From Fulvia fulva (taxonomy: Eukaryota > Ascomycota > Dothideomycetes > Mycosphaerellales > Mycosphaerellaceae): a stretch of DNA of 64,000 nucleotides. Below the pieces are notes generated by a model. It worked only from the letters and a program-made list of their open reading frames with translations, had not been told where the DNA came from and did no database searches. This document shows positions 33,971 to 43,217 of the stretch, in pieces. Each line of letters begins with the position of its first letter. Within the stretch, counting starts at the first letter, position 1. The stretch spans positions 372,001 through 436,000 of the forward strand of contig NC_063024.1 of NCBI RefSeq assembly GCF_020509005.1, read 5' to 3'. The position numbers were made by a program, and so were the translations under genes.

Positions 33971-35609
33971 TTAAAGAACGTACTGCACAAGATGTTAGTC
34001 AAAGTATGGTGGAGACGTAAAGGGTGTAGCTCACCGGGATGAACAAGTACGGCACTCTCCTCTCGTACTCCTTCCACGCATCACCATACTTCTCGCGACA
34101 CCTCTGAATATCTCTGAACGCACGATGCGTGATCATGAGCGTGAAGAAGACTGAGTAGAACCATGGGAATGGGCTGTTGAAACCAGTGATAAGACCCCAA
34201 GTGAGCGCAAAGTACGTGTCGCAAGTGTAGTGAATCTTGCGGCAGTACTTGTACCAGCCGTCGACTAGAATCGAATCTCCAGTGTCGGTCTTGATGTGCT
34301 CCGGGTTCTCAACGTACTTCCATGGCAGCTGTGGGAAGGTCTTGCGGTGGACGTGGTAGCCTCGTCCCATCGTGCGGAACATGTTCTTCTGCGAGTTACA
34401 GGTATCCCAGACCCAGTACATGAAGAGGTAGGAGGTGTAGAAAAGGACCAGAGCAGGCTTGGACCAGGCATATTCGGTTGGATCGTGGTTGGCGAGGTAG
34501 ATGGTGCAGTGGCAGTAGCTGAGCGGGACACCAGCCAAGTTCCAGAAGATAAGCATGAAGCCCCACTTCTCGTAGTACATGTCCCAAGTGATGACAATCA
34601 TCTCCTCTCCCTTGCAGCAGGCATTGGCGTAGAGCCAGTGGGCCATGAGCAGGAAGCCAACTTCGCCAGTGACGTAGCCGTAGTTCTCGTACTGGCGCGC
34701 CGCAGCAGACAAGGTGGTGAAGAAGAGGATGAACCATGGAAGACGGATCTCGAAGAACATCTTAAAGTCGAGCCAGCCGAACATGCGTGGGTTGAGCTCG
34801 GCACCCATGAAGAAGTCGTAGATGTGGTGGCCAGTCATACGATGCTGGGCACCTCGTGCCAGAGCTGAGATGTAGGCTACAATGGAGACCAGGAAACCAG
34901 AGATGATGGCGACCGACATGATGGGCCCAAACTCATCGATCAGAGTGTAGAGCTTGAAGATGCCAGTGAAGTGGAGGACAGCCGCGACAGCGATAGAGGT
35001 ATAGAAGCTCCACACACCATTGCAGTAGTAGCGAAGCTGCTTTCCACCTTCGTGTGGGAGGGGCTTTCCAGTAGAGTAGACACCTGGCAGCGTAAGGTAC
35101 AGGATACCCTCAAAGATGAAGAAAGTCCAGTATATCGCCCAAGCCTTCGCGTGTGGGAACGCGCCAGTGTACACCAGCTTGACAAGGTGCTTTCCATATG
35201 CTGACCATGTCATGCTCGGCTCAGATGCGAACTTGCCGTCGTAGTACGTCGCGCCAACCCACATGTACCACATGAGCAATGGAAAGCCGATCATCATGGC
35301 GGTCACACCGAATGTTCCGCCAAACTCGAAGTGTGGATCCGCGTCGATCTTGGGATCTGAGCCCTCGAGCCAGCCGTCGATGACCTTGCCCTTGGGCGTG
35401 CCATTGTGGTGTCCATTCGCCTTCTTCTCAGACGGCACGCTTCTGCCATTGGGGATCGGTGCGGTCAGAGGGTCTCTTCCTGAGCTGGAGGCAGGTTCGA
35501 GAGGTGATGGCGATCGATCGTCGACGGAGGGGGTTCCTGACTTGCGCGTACGCCGTTTCGTTCCTGGCGTTTCGACGAAGCCGTCGGGGAGCATAGACTT
35601 TCTGGACAT
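33971..35609 (-). CDS. ERG4: Delta(24(24(1)))-sterol reductase, ergosterol pathway
   Basis: Erg4 reduces the C24(28) double bond in the final step of ergosterol synthesis in the ER, using NADPH. Exon 1 is 35,609-34,035. A 52-bp intron (33,983-34,034) separates it from a 12-nt last exon (33,971-33,982) that codes only Tyr-Val-Leu-stop. The product is 528 residues. Family blocks: [77 protein letters not shown] and the ending [14 protein letters not shown]. About eight to ten membrane helices are visible. The first 85 residues are a Ser/Pro/Lys-rich cytosolic extension. It is divergent from the fructosamine kinase gene. Confidence 0.95.
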
Positions 35610-36237
35610 TGTTAGATGTGAGAGTGGTGCCTTCTGTGGCGTACTGTGCGCTTTATATACCTGGGCGTCTTCCCGGTCTGTGACCTCGTCACTCGCGCGC
35701 TGGGAGTGTCGCTCATCGTAAAAAAATGCGAGCGGAATGCGCGGACCGCGATTCCTTGCTATGCAATGCAAATGCAGGCGCACTGCTATCGATTGGCCAG
35801 AATCGTTCGATCTGGCCCCTGCGATGGGTCACCGAGATTGTTCGGCGCACAATGGCACAAAATAGACGTGATGTCGAGGATGAAGGACGTTTCTCGGTGC
35901 TGGCTCAAGGGTAAACATCCACGTCGCGTCGCTCATCCGATCGAAATTCCCGCGGCCGTGATGCACAAACATGCACATCTCATTGGCTGGGCATTTTCGT
36001 AACCATCATCACAACGTTGAGCGCGACAACATCACCTGTCCCCACCATACGATATTGTTCGACGCGTCTATTGGTCTCTCACATCACGCTGCACAGACAG
36101 CGGTGGCACTGGGGCATACGGCAGCATCGAGACGCTGTCAAGGTAGGTGGCAAGATCATCGCTGTGCTGTTGGCATCACACCTGCGTGAAGCACAAGAGA
36201 CCCCATCCAACATCATCTCATCTGTCTCTCGTCTCCT
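35610..36237. promoter_or_regulatory. Shared divergent promoter, ERG4 and kinase
   Basis: No sterol-response-like element was confidently seen in this 628-bp gap. Confidence 0.35.
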
Positions 36238-37287
36238 ATGCCACTCTCAAACATCATCAAACGTATGCACAGCAAGACATCCACAATGAAAGTCGACTCC
36301 GCCATCATCTCCCTCCTCAAGCTCGACCCCGAGCAAACCACCGTCTCCTCCGCCGGCCGAGGCGGCATGTCCTCAGCCTCAACGTCCAAGATCACAACAA
36401 AACCCCAAGACGGCTCAACAATGCAATACTTCATGAAAACCGGCAAAGGCCGCGCCGCCGAACTAATGTTCGAGGGCGAACACCAATCCCTCAAAGCCAT
36501 CTACTCCGCAGTCCCAACCCTCTGTCCCAACTCCTTCGGCCACGGAGAATTCGTCGATGCACCCGGAACCTCTTTCCTAGTTACAGATTACCTCGACCTC
36601 TCCGGCGGACGAAGAGGGAGTAAAGGGAAGGGCATGACTCTCGCGCAGAAACTCGCGAAACTGCACACAACCCCGGCACCAACACCAGCAGGCTACGATA
36701 AACCACAATTCGGGTTTCCAGCAACAACATGTTGCGGCGACACACCTCAAGATAACACCTACGAATCATCCTGGGCGGACTTCTACGCAAATCGAAGGTT
36801 ACGGTTCATCCTCAAACAAAGCGATAAATCCAACGGAAAAGACCCCGAATTGACAGATCTCATCGAGAAGACCTGCACCACCGTCGTCCCAAACTTGATC
36901 GGCGACTCCCATCTCAACAACGGCAACGGCATAACCCCCGTCGTAGTCCATGGCGATCTCTGGTCCGGCAACGCCTCCTCCGGCAAACTGCCGAGCATGG
37001 CGGAGGCGGAGGATATCGTGTACGACTCCAGCGCCTGCTACGCGCATAGTGAGTTCGAGCTGGGGATCATGAAGATGTTTGGTGGGTTTGGTGGGAAGTT
37101 CTTGGAGGAGTATCATGAGCTTGTGCCGAAGACGGAGCCGGTGGGGGAGTATGAGGATCGCGTGAAGCTGTATGAATTGTACCATCATTTGAATCATCAT
37201 GCGCTTTTTGGCGGAGGGTATAGGAGTGGGGCGGTGGGGATTATGAAGAGTTTGATTGGGAAGTATGCAGGGAGGAGTGAGTTGTGA
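36238..37287 (+). CDS. Fructosamine/ketosamine-3-kinase
   Basis: This is a single exon of 349 residues from ATG 36,238; later ATGs at codons 10 and 17 are possible starts. These enzymes phosphorylate sugar adducts on proteins so that they fall off, repairing glycation. Kinase-like features: GRGGMSSAS in the glycine-rich loop position, MQYFMKTGKG (ATP-binding Lys), the FLVTDYLDL hinge, the catalytic HGDLWSGN and the metal-binding block at YDSSACYAHSEFELGIMKMF. The usual family order and length (about 300) are kept. It is likely cytosolic. An insertion between the last two motifs (KLPSMAEAEDIV) is normal for fungi. Confidence 0.88.
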   Translation: MPLSNIIKRMHSKTSTMKVDSAIISLLKLDPEQTTVSSAGRGGMSSASTSKITTKPQDGSTMQYFMKTGKGRAAELMFEGEHQSLKAIYSAVPTLCPNSFGHGEFVDAPGTSFLVTDYLDLSGGRRGSKGKGMTLAQKLAKLHTTPAPTPAGYDKPQFGFPATTCCGDTPQDNTYESSWADFYANRRLRFILKQSDKSNGKDPELTDLIEKTCTTVVPNLIGDSHLNNGNGITPVVVHGDLWSGNASSGKLPSMAEAEDIVYDSSACYAHSEFELGIMKMFGGFGGKFLEEYHELVPKTEPVGEYEDRVKLYELYHHLNHHALFGGGYRSGAVGIMKSLIGKYAGRSEL

Positions 37288-38258
37288 GGTGGGAATTGGA
37301 ATGGACAGAAAGCGATCGTTTGAGAGCGAGCGAGTGGCTCGCAAGATATGTCTTGAGCCAGTAAAAGGAGCTCTGACTTCGCGTTCTTATGCAGTCGCCC
37401 TGCGCTCGGACAGGATGAAGGCCGTTTGCTCAAAGGCACATCGCGTCCAAGGGGTCTGATGAGAATATGTGCAGAAGTTCATACCCGAAACTGGAACTCG
37501 AAGCCGCGTATCTCGGAGTGGAGGCACTTGGTGAAGTACATAATGCATTTTCCAGCAATGGGAAGATGGACACATGATCTCGCCCTCCAGATATGATGCC
37601 GTACCTGCTTTGGATTGGGTACTGGACATCCTGTCAGTCCAGCGAGTGCATTTGTTCATGTCAATCAGCCTGTTTCTTGCTTCCGGCCGCCCGAAGTCTT
37701 CACCTTATCAGTGCGACTTCCATTCAAAATATGTGCAATGCAACGGCAGATCTTGGCCCCACGCTCTGATGAGCAGTCGATATGCTCATGATGTTGTTGT
37801 TCAACTAGAGTTTGGAGGCGCTGTCGCTGATGGCAACGGGAGCATTCTTCATCTCGCGTCTTTCTTGTCTCTTCATCACACTTGCATTCGACATTGGCAA
37901 CCTTTCAATTATGCAATGCACTTTGGATGCTCGTTTTCTCGACAGACCCATAAACTTGATGGAAGTTGGAGAATACGAAGACCGAGCGGGCGGAAGCTTT
38001 CCGACCATGTCTGGAAGTTACACAATCCGATTCACAGACATTACGAACAGCGCACGAATCTTCTCACAATGAATATCGTCGACCAGAGCCGGAGCGCATC
38101 ATCGCCCTTATCGACTTCGGATGCACAACAGGTCTCACAGAGTATCGATAGCACCTTCCCGGAGCTGGGAACTGGACTTCCAGCATGTTTCTTTCCCCCC
38201 ACCGAGCTTGCCCCGCCCAGGCCCTCATATTGTAACACAAATTTTCTGCCTTCCATCA
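37288..38258. other. Intergenic, nothing assigned
   Basis: A plus-strand open frame at 37,574-38,281 runs into the tRNA gene and resembles nothing; I take it as chance. Confidence 0.4.
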
Positions 38259-38285
38259 GCGCGGTTGGTCTAGTGGTATGATTCT

Positions 38286-38340
38286 GTACGTTCAAATCAA
38301 CAGCCTCACCATCTATAACCGCGTTCTAATAGTTTCACAG
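38286..38340 (+). other. Spliceosomal-type intron inside tRNA-Pro (first)
   Basis: This 55-bp insert starts gtacgt and ends cacag, with a CTAAT branch-like site at 38,326-38,330. It lies between bases 2 and 3 of the 5' anticodon stem. Its removal restores a 5-bp stem exactly. Confidence 0.75.
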
Positions 38341-38383
38341 CGCTTAGGGCTCACCCTGAGAACGATCTGCGAGAGGTCCCCGG

Positions 38384-38469
38384 GTATGTTCCTTCCCAAC
38401 GAAACGAAGTGACTCCGATATCATGTCACCAGGAACATGACCATGAGAATAAGACTAATATAGCCTCAG
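38384..38469 (+). other. Spliceosomal-type intron inside tRNA-Pro (second)
   Basis: This 86-bp insert starts gtatgt and ends cctcag, with GACTAAT near the 3' end. It contains nested inverted repeats: ATGTTCCT (38,386-38,393) with AGGAACAT (38,431-38,438), and inside them GTGAC (38,409-38,413) with GTCAC (38,425-38,429). It separates the T stem 5' strand from the T loop. Confidence 0.75.
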
Positions 38470-38497
38470 TTCAATCCCGGGATCGCGCCCATGTTCA

Positions 38498-38502
38498 TTT
38501 TT
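38498..38502 (+). terminator. Pol III-type T-run after tRNA-Pro
   Basis: Five T residues begin 9 nt after the discriminator base, the normal RNA polymerase III stop signal. Confidence 0.6.
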
Positions 38503-39898
38503 GTCGTTCTGGTCACAGCCGTCGTTGAGATATATCATCTCCGGGAAGTGGAAGCTTCATTTCCTGCAATTTAAGTCATTGCTTGGCAGCCGGCTTACTT
38601 TTTGCAATTCTGACAGCAGGGCGAGATTCTACGTGTCCAGAAGGTCCTTGGGCAGCATCGCCGGAAACATAGCTTGCCCATGACAGGCAGGCACAGCAGG
38701 GGCAATGGGTTAATACTGAGTCCGCCAGGGCACGAAATTCGAGGACATCTGAGAAGGCTTTGTGTCTCCACACCAACGAGAGCGACAAGATCACGGTGCT
38801 CACGGCATGAGAACTTCCACATGTAAAGCTCGAGCCCTCTCATCATGGCCATTGGACCGACAGGAAAGACTGAATCCGCTGCACCTAGGTCCTTCACTCA
38901 TGACTACACATCTGCAGTGCGAGACTGCGACATGAAGAACTTTGTATCGACGGCATCAGAGTAACCGATACGATCATGGATGGACTACTGACAAAGAGAA
39001 CACATCGCTGACTTCCATCGGTCATCGACATCTGCTCGGACCATTTTCATCTAGTCACGATATTGTCGACTCCGAAGCAAGGGAGACTGAGTCCTTTTGG
39101 ACATGGCTGAGACTGACCACACGAGATCGAAAGTCTGGAGCTAGAGTACACTGGACTGGCGACCCTCGTGCCTCTCATCACACGCGGTCACTCAAGACCG
39201 ACTAGCCGGTACAACGTGCTGCCTCCTTGCTGTATTACCATGCGACTATTGTTCCGCCATGCGACGTTCTGACTACCGAACACGGCTACACTCGCGACAG
39301 CACGCAAGCAACGCCATCCGCAGCCAGCAACGCAACGGGCGCAACGCCAAAACGGGAAGACCGCTCGCATTACATGGCTCGTGTCATCTTCATCACAAGC
39401 CACTGACAGCTTCCAAACATGTTCTGTGCGAAGCAGCTTCTGCGGAGATGATGCTACAAGAGCTGTGCTAGCGACAGAACATGCTTCGGCTCCCCAAGAT
39501 CCTTGCTGCTGGATCTGCGCTGTCCAGTCAGAACAACCAAACATGGCCACAAATAGCTGATCCTATCGCAGACACTGCATATAGTATGGCGTTGATCTCC
39601 AAAACTGCATAGCTCATGCCAAGCCATGCGACTGCGACTGGGCCCCTTGCCGCTTTTCTCACGCATCTGGCAAGTCATTCTATCGTTACCCAACAGGATG
39701 GAGGCACATCGCGTGCGCACGGCACACTACTGTCGTGCTCTGGTGAGACGCCGCAGCGTGGATCGGTGCTGAGAAACGTGCTGTCCGGGTAAGGAAGAGG
39801 CGGCAGCGACATATACACGACTGTTGCGTAGCTCCAAGGTGAGAGGCCTCTTTCTGCCATTTCCTTCGCTTTCGTAGTCGTGGGTCTGCCGAGTCGTC
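38503..39898. other. Intergenic, nothing assigned
   Basis: 1.4 kb with only short open frames; it includes the MFS promoter. Confidence 0.4.
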
Positions 39899-41845
39899 AT
39901 GTCGCAGACGCCGCGAAGTACTGTTGGGACGGCCAAGTCCTGGAACAGTCGTTATACTGGCTATACAGGAGACTCTTATGACCTACAACAACCACCACCA
40001 TTAGAAGAAGTTGAACAGGCTCGACTTCGACCGGTCACGAATGATGAATTTCCCTGGCTCTCGGGAGAGTTTGAACCTATCAAGACCCAGAATACAAGAA
40101 CCAGAAGCCCTCCACAATGGTATCGAGAAGGACAAGCTGCCAACCAGCGTGGCCTCTCTCAACGCTCTCAACGGAGCATCCCTAGAGAAAGCATCGTCGA
40201 CCTCCACCTAATCGTCTCAGACCTCGACTACTACGCCGGTGCCGTCCACGATTACCAAGTCGCCGAAGAGGAAGCATTCGAAGAGGAAGAGGACTGGGAC
40301 GACGAACAACATGTCGGCGAAGGTTGCAAGCCTGAGCAACAAGGTGGGCGTCCATCACTCACCCGCGGTACCTCGAACAACATGGGCAGAAACGGTACTC
40401 TCAAGCGTGGTCCATCGACGAAATCAACGAAAGAGAAAGATCTCAACCTCGTCACCTGGGATGGTCCTGACGATCCAGCCAATCCCAAGAACTGGGCGAA
40501 TCGGAGAAGATGGCTCGCAACCATTACAGTCTCCCTCTTCACCTTCATCGCCCCCGTCTCCAGCTCCATGATCGCCCCAGGCCTACGAAACGTCCAAGCC
40601 GATCTCCACATTCAATCCGACCTGGAAGTCGAAATGGGCATGTCAATCTTCATCCTTGGTTTCGCAATCGGTCCTCTCTTCCTCGGTCCCCTCTCAGAGC
40701 TCTTCGGCCGCAGCGTCGTCCTCCAGCTCAGCAACCTCTTCTACATGATCTTCAACCTCGCCGGCGGCTTCTCCCGTAACTCCGGCGAACTTATCGCCTT
40801 CCGCTTCCTCTCCGGTCTAGGCGGAAGCGCTCCCTTGGGTGTCGGCGGAGGAGTCCTAGCAGACCTCTGGCTTCCGACTGAAAGAGGTCGCGCCATGGCC
40901 CTCTACTCCCTCATGCCCCTCCTCGGTCCCGCGATAGGTCCCATCGCAGGAGGCTTCATCGCTGAGTACTCCACCTGGCGCTGGGTCTTCTGGTCCACGT
41001 CCATCGCCGCGGCATTCATCCAAGTCCTGGGGATGTTCTTCCTACAGGAAACTTACGCAGCCGCCATCCTAGCGAAGAAAAAGAAACTCCTCATCAAAAT
41101 CACCGGGAACAAAGACCTCCACACGGAATTCGATAACCCATCCCGAACGTTCCTGAACCACTGCAGCGTGGCCTTTAAACGGCCCTTCATTCTCCTCTTC
41201 ACCCAACCCATCGTCCAAGTCCTCAGCCTCTACATCTTCTACGTCTACGGCGTCCTCTACCTCGTCCTCGCCTCATTCCCACGAGTCTGGGCACAGGTCT
41301 ACGGCCAAACGAATAAAGGCATCGCCGGGTTGAACTACATCTCTCTAGGTCTAGGCTTCTTCATCGGAACCCAAATCGCCGCCAAGTTCGCGGATAAAAT
41401 CTACAAAAGCCTCATGGCCAAGAACAACGATACTGGAAGGTCGGAGTTCCGGGTACCGCTAATGTTTCCCGGGGCGGTGATGGTCCCGGTCGGCTTGTTC
41501 ATCTACGGATGGACTGCACAGTACCATACCCACTGGATTGGACCGAACATTGGGACGGCGATTTTCGCGGCGGGGAATCAACTTGTGTTTCAGAATTGTC
41601 AGACGTACCTCGTGGACAGTTATACTCGCTACGCTGCATCTGCTATCGCGGCGACGGCGGTCTTCAGGTCCTTGGGTGGATTTGCGTTCCCGCTGTTCGC
41701 GCCGTACATGTACAATGCATTAGGCTATGGATGGGGAAATACAACACTGGGATTCGTCGGTGTGGCAGTAGGATTCCCGAGTCCGTTGATTCTGTGGTGG
41801 TACGGGGAGAGGTTGAGGAAGAAGTCGACTTTTGCTGCTGGCTGA
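39899..41845 (+). CDS. MFS multidrug-type transporter (DHA1-like)
   Basis: This is a single exon of 648 residues. The first 190 residues form a long hydrophilic tail, partly acidic (EEEAFEEEEDWDDE), ending in the common WDGPDDPANPKNW entry motif. Twelve membrane helices follow. Signature blocks: LGPLSELFGRSVVLQ (motif A between helices 2 and 3), RFLSGLGGSAPLGVGGG, LPTERGRAMALYSLMPLLGPAIGP (motif C-like) and WRWVFWSTS. These mark the drug:H+ antiporter family with 12 helices, which includes Flr1- and Tpo-like exporters at the plasma membrane. The substrate is not predictable. It has no co-oriented biosynthetic neighbours. Confidence 0.88.
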   Translation: MSQTPRSTVGTAKSWNSRYTGYTGDSYDLQQPPPLEEVEQARLRPVTNDEFPWLSGEFEPIKTQNTRTRSPPQWYREGQAANQRGLSQRSQRSIPRESIVDLHLIVSDLDYYAGAVHDYQVAEEEAFEEEEDWDDEQHVGEGCKPEQQGGRPSLTRGTSNNMGRNGTLKRGPSTKSTKEKDLNLVTWDGPDDPANPKNWANRRRWLATITVSLFTFIAPVSSSMIAPGLRNVQADLHIQSDLEVEMGMSIFILGFAIGPLFLGPLSELFGRSVVLQLSNLFYMIFNLAGGFSRNSGELIAFRFLSGLGGSAPLGVGGGVLADLWLPTERGRAMALYSLMPLLGPAIGPIAGGFIAEYSTWRWVFWSTSIAAAFIQVLGMFFLQETYAAAILAKKKKLLIKITGNKDLHTEFDNPSRTFLNHCSVAFKRPFILLFTQPIVQVLSLYIFYVYGVLYLVLASFPRVWAQVYGQTNKGIAGLNYISLGLGFFIGTQIAAKFADKIYKSLMAKNNDTGRSEFRVPLMFPGAVMVPVGLFIYGWTAQYHTHWIGPNIGTAIFAAGNQLVFQNCQTYLVDSYTRYAASAIAATAVFRSLGGFAFPLFAPYMYNALGYGWGNTTLGFVGVAVGFPSPLILWWYGERLRKKSTFAAG

Positions 41846-42797
41846 GACCCCGTCCCTATCTTTGACGTTCTTCATTTTGTTTGGGAAGCGATGGCGTTCG
41901 GCGGAAGCATCATCATCATCACGACTGCACGCGAGGCATTCAACGCAGCGACATTTTCGTATCTCATACCCCTTAGAGTATTCATAACGACAGCATTGTA
42001 CATACCAATGGCACTACCCCCCTACAAATATACGAGAACATCTCCCACCGTACCACTGAAGTCCTCACCAAGCCTTCCACCAAATCCACCATTCTCTTTG
42101 TCTCCGGAACACCTTCCACAAGATACCACATGGCGCACGCGAGGCACGTGAGGCGCGTAGCACCGTAACGTCCCACGAGGCGTTCAGCCATCCGCCACAT
42201 GATAACATAGGCGTATGACCGCAGGGTACCGCAGACGGGCTTAGCAGAAGGAGAAATAGTGGCCAGGTGGGATGCCGAACCGGCGTAGCTAGCCTGCATG
42301 ATAATAGTTCTCGGTTGTCATGCTAGGTGATCTCATGCTCAAATCAGCGATGCAGGATTGCAGAGTCTGACAAGAAGACTATTCGTGGACTTCACTGCCC
42401 AGTCTGCTGTAGCTTGCTAGAACAAGCTTTTCGTGGTTGCTGCCTCGCATACTGCGTTGACTGTGTCGGTGGACGGCGTGAAGGACGCCGACCGGTGGTG
42501 CTGTTGGAATGGGGAGTGGTTGCGAGTGCGGCGTTGTTGGTGACCACGGGTGCCGTAGGCGAGACGGCTTGCGAGGGGAGGGCGGAGAATGTCACGAGGT
42601 AATGGAATGGGACAGAAGATGTCAAGGCTACTTTCTCGTTTTTTGTTCGCTTCGTCAAGAAACGCTACTATACTCCTACTCCAATAACGTACACTCTCTG
42701 TGATATCATTTTGTAGCAATCAAACGCCCGCTTGTTCCAAGAACGCACATCAAGAAATTCAATCTTCCTTCGCCATGACATAGTACTTGCCGTCGAC
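41846..42797. other. Intergenic, nothing assigned
   Basis: 3' side of the MFS gene; short open frames only. Confidence 0.4.
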
Positions 42798-43217
42798 TTA
42801 GCGATATGAAAGCGGCTTGGGCGGAGTGTACAGAGGGAGAGGGTGTGGAGTGGTTGGCCCGGTAAAGGCTGACGAGACGACAGCGCTGTCGTTGGCTGCT
42901 TCTCCCTCATCATCGCTTTCGTGTTCAGCATCTTCCTCGCCTGACGAAGGAGCATTAGCAGCAGCGAGCGTCGAATCTATTTGCTCGACATCGTCGTCGT
43001 CGCATACGTCAGACATGTTGATATCCGTTCCGGAGGTTCCTGACTTCGCTTGTGCCTTTGCTTTTGCCTTCGGTTTTGGTTTTGGTTTTGGTTTTGGTTT
43101 TGCTTTCGGTTGTGCTTTCGTCTTGGCCTTCGTTTTGGCCGTTGACTTCGCCTTCGACCGGCCCTTTGGAGTAGTCCGCGATCTCGTCTGCGGTGTGTAA
43201 GGCTCTGTGGAGGAAAA
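42798..43217 (-). other. In-frame open extension after the Spt16 stop
   Basis: The reading frame of Spt16 continues open for 139 codons past its TAG, to a TAA at 42,798. The extension is very biased: a Lys/Pro/Ala tract (KPKPKPKPKPKAKAKAQ) followed by an acidic segment with ATG 43,016 (MSDVCDDDDVEQIDS). It could be a translated readthrough tail, a small separate gene from ATG 43,016 (72 residues), or chance. Confidence 0.35.

Larger units (their letters stand above)
38259..38489 (+). tRNA. tRNA-Pro (AGG) with three introns
   Basis: Exonic parts are 38,259-38,285, 38,341-38,349, 38,368-38,383 and 38,470-38,489. Joined, they give a 72-nt tRNA: acceptor GCGCGGT/ATCGCGC, D arm GTCTAGTGGTATGAT, anticodon stem CTCGC/GCGAG with loop TTAGGGT (anticodon AGG), T arm CCCGG/CCGGG with loop TTCAATC, discriminator C. 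The 18-nt insert 38,350-38,367 sits at the normal place (37/38) and contains CCCT, able to pair with the anticodon. The other two inserts interrupt the 5' anticodon stem and the T stem and have GT-AG ends. A TTTTT run follows at 38,498. It may be functional, or an old tRNA gene killed by intron-like insertions. Confidence 0.88.

Noticed and set aside
37574..38281. 235-codon plus-strand frame
   Set aside because: It runs into the tRNA-Pro gene and shows no domain; taken as chance.
42200..42300. Resemblance to a dispersed 5S rRNA gene (GTATGACCGCAGGG)
   Set aside because: Only a short start-like string matches; the conserved internal box and 3' end are absent.
43068..43110. GGTTTT repeats as telomere-like DNA
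   Set aside because: They are a short codon repeat (Lys-Pro on the minus strand) inside gene space, not a telomeric tract.
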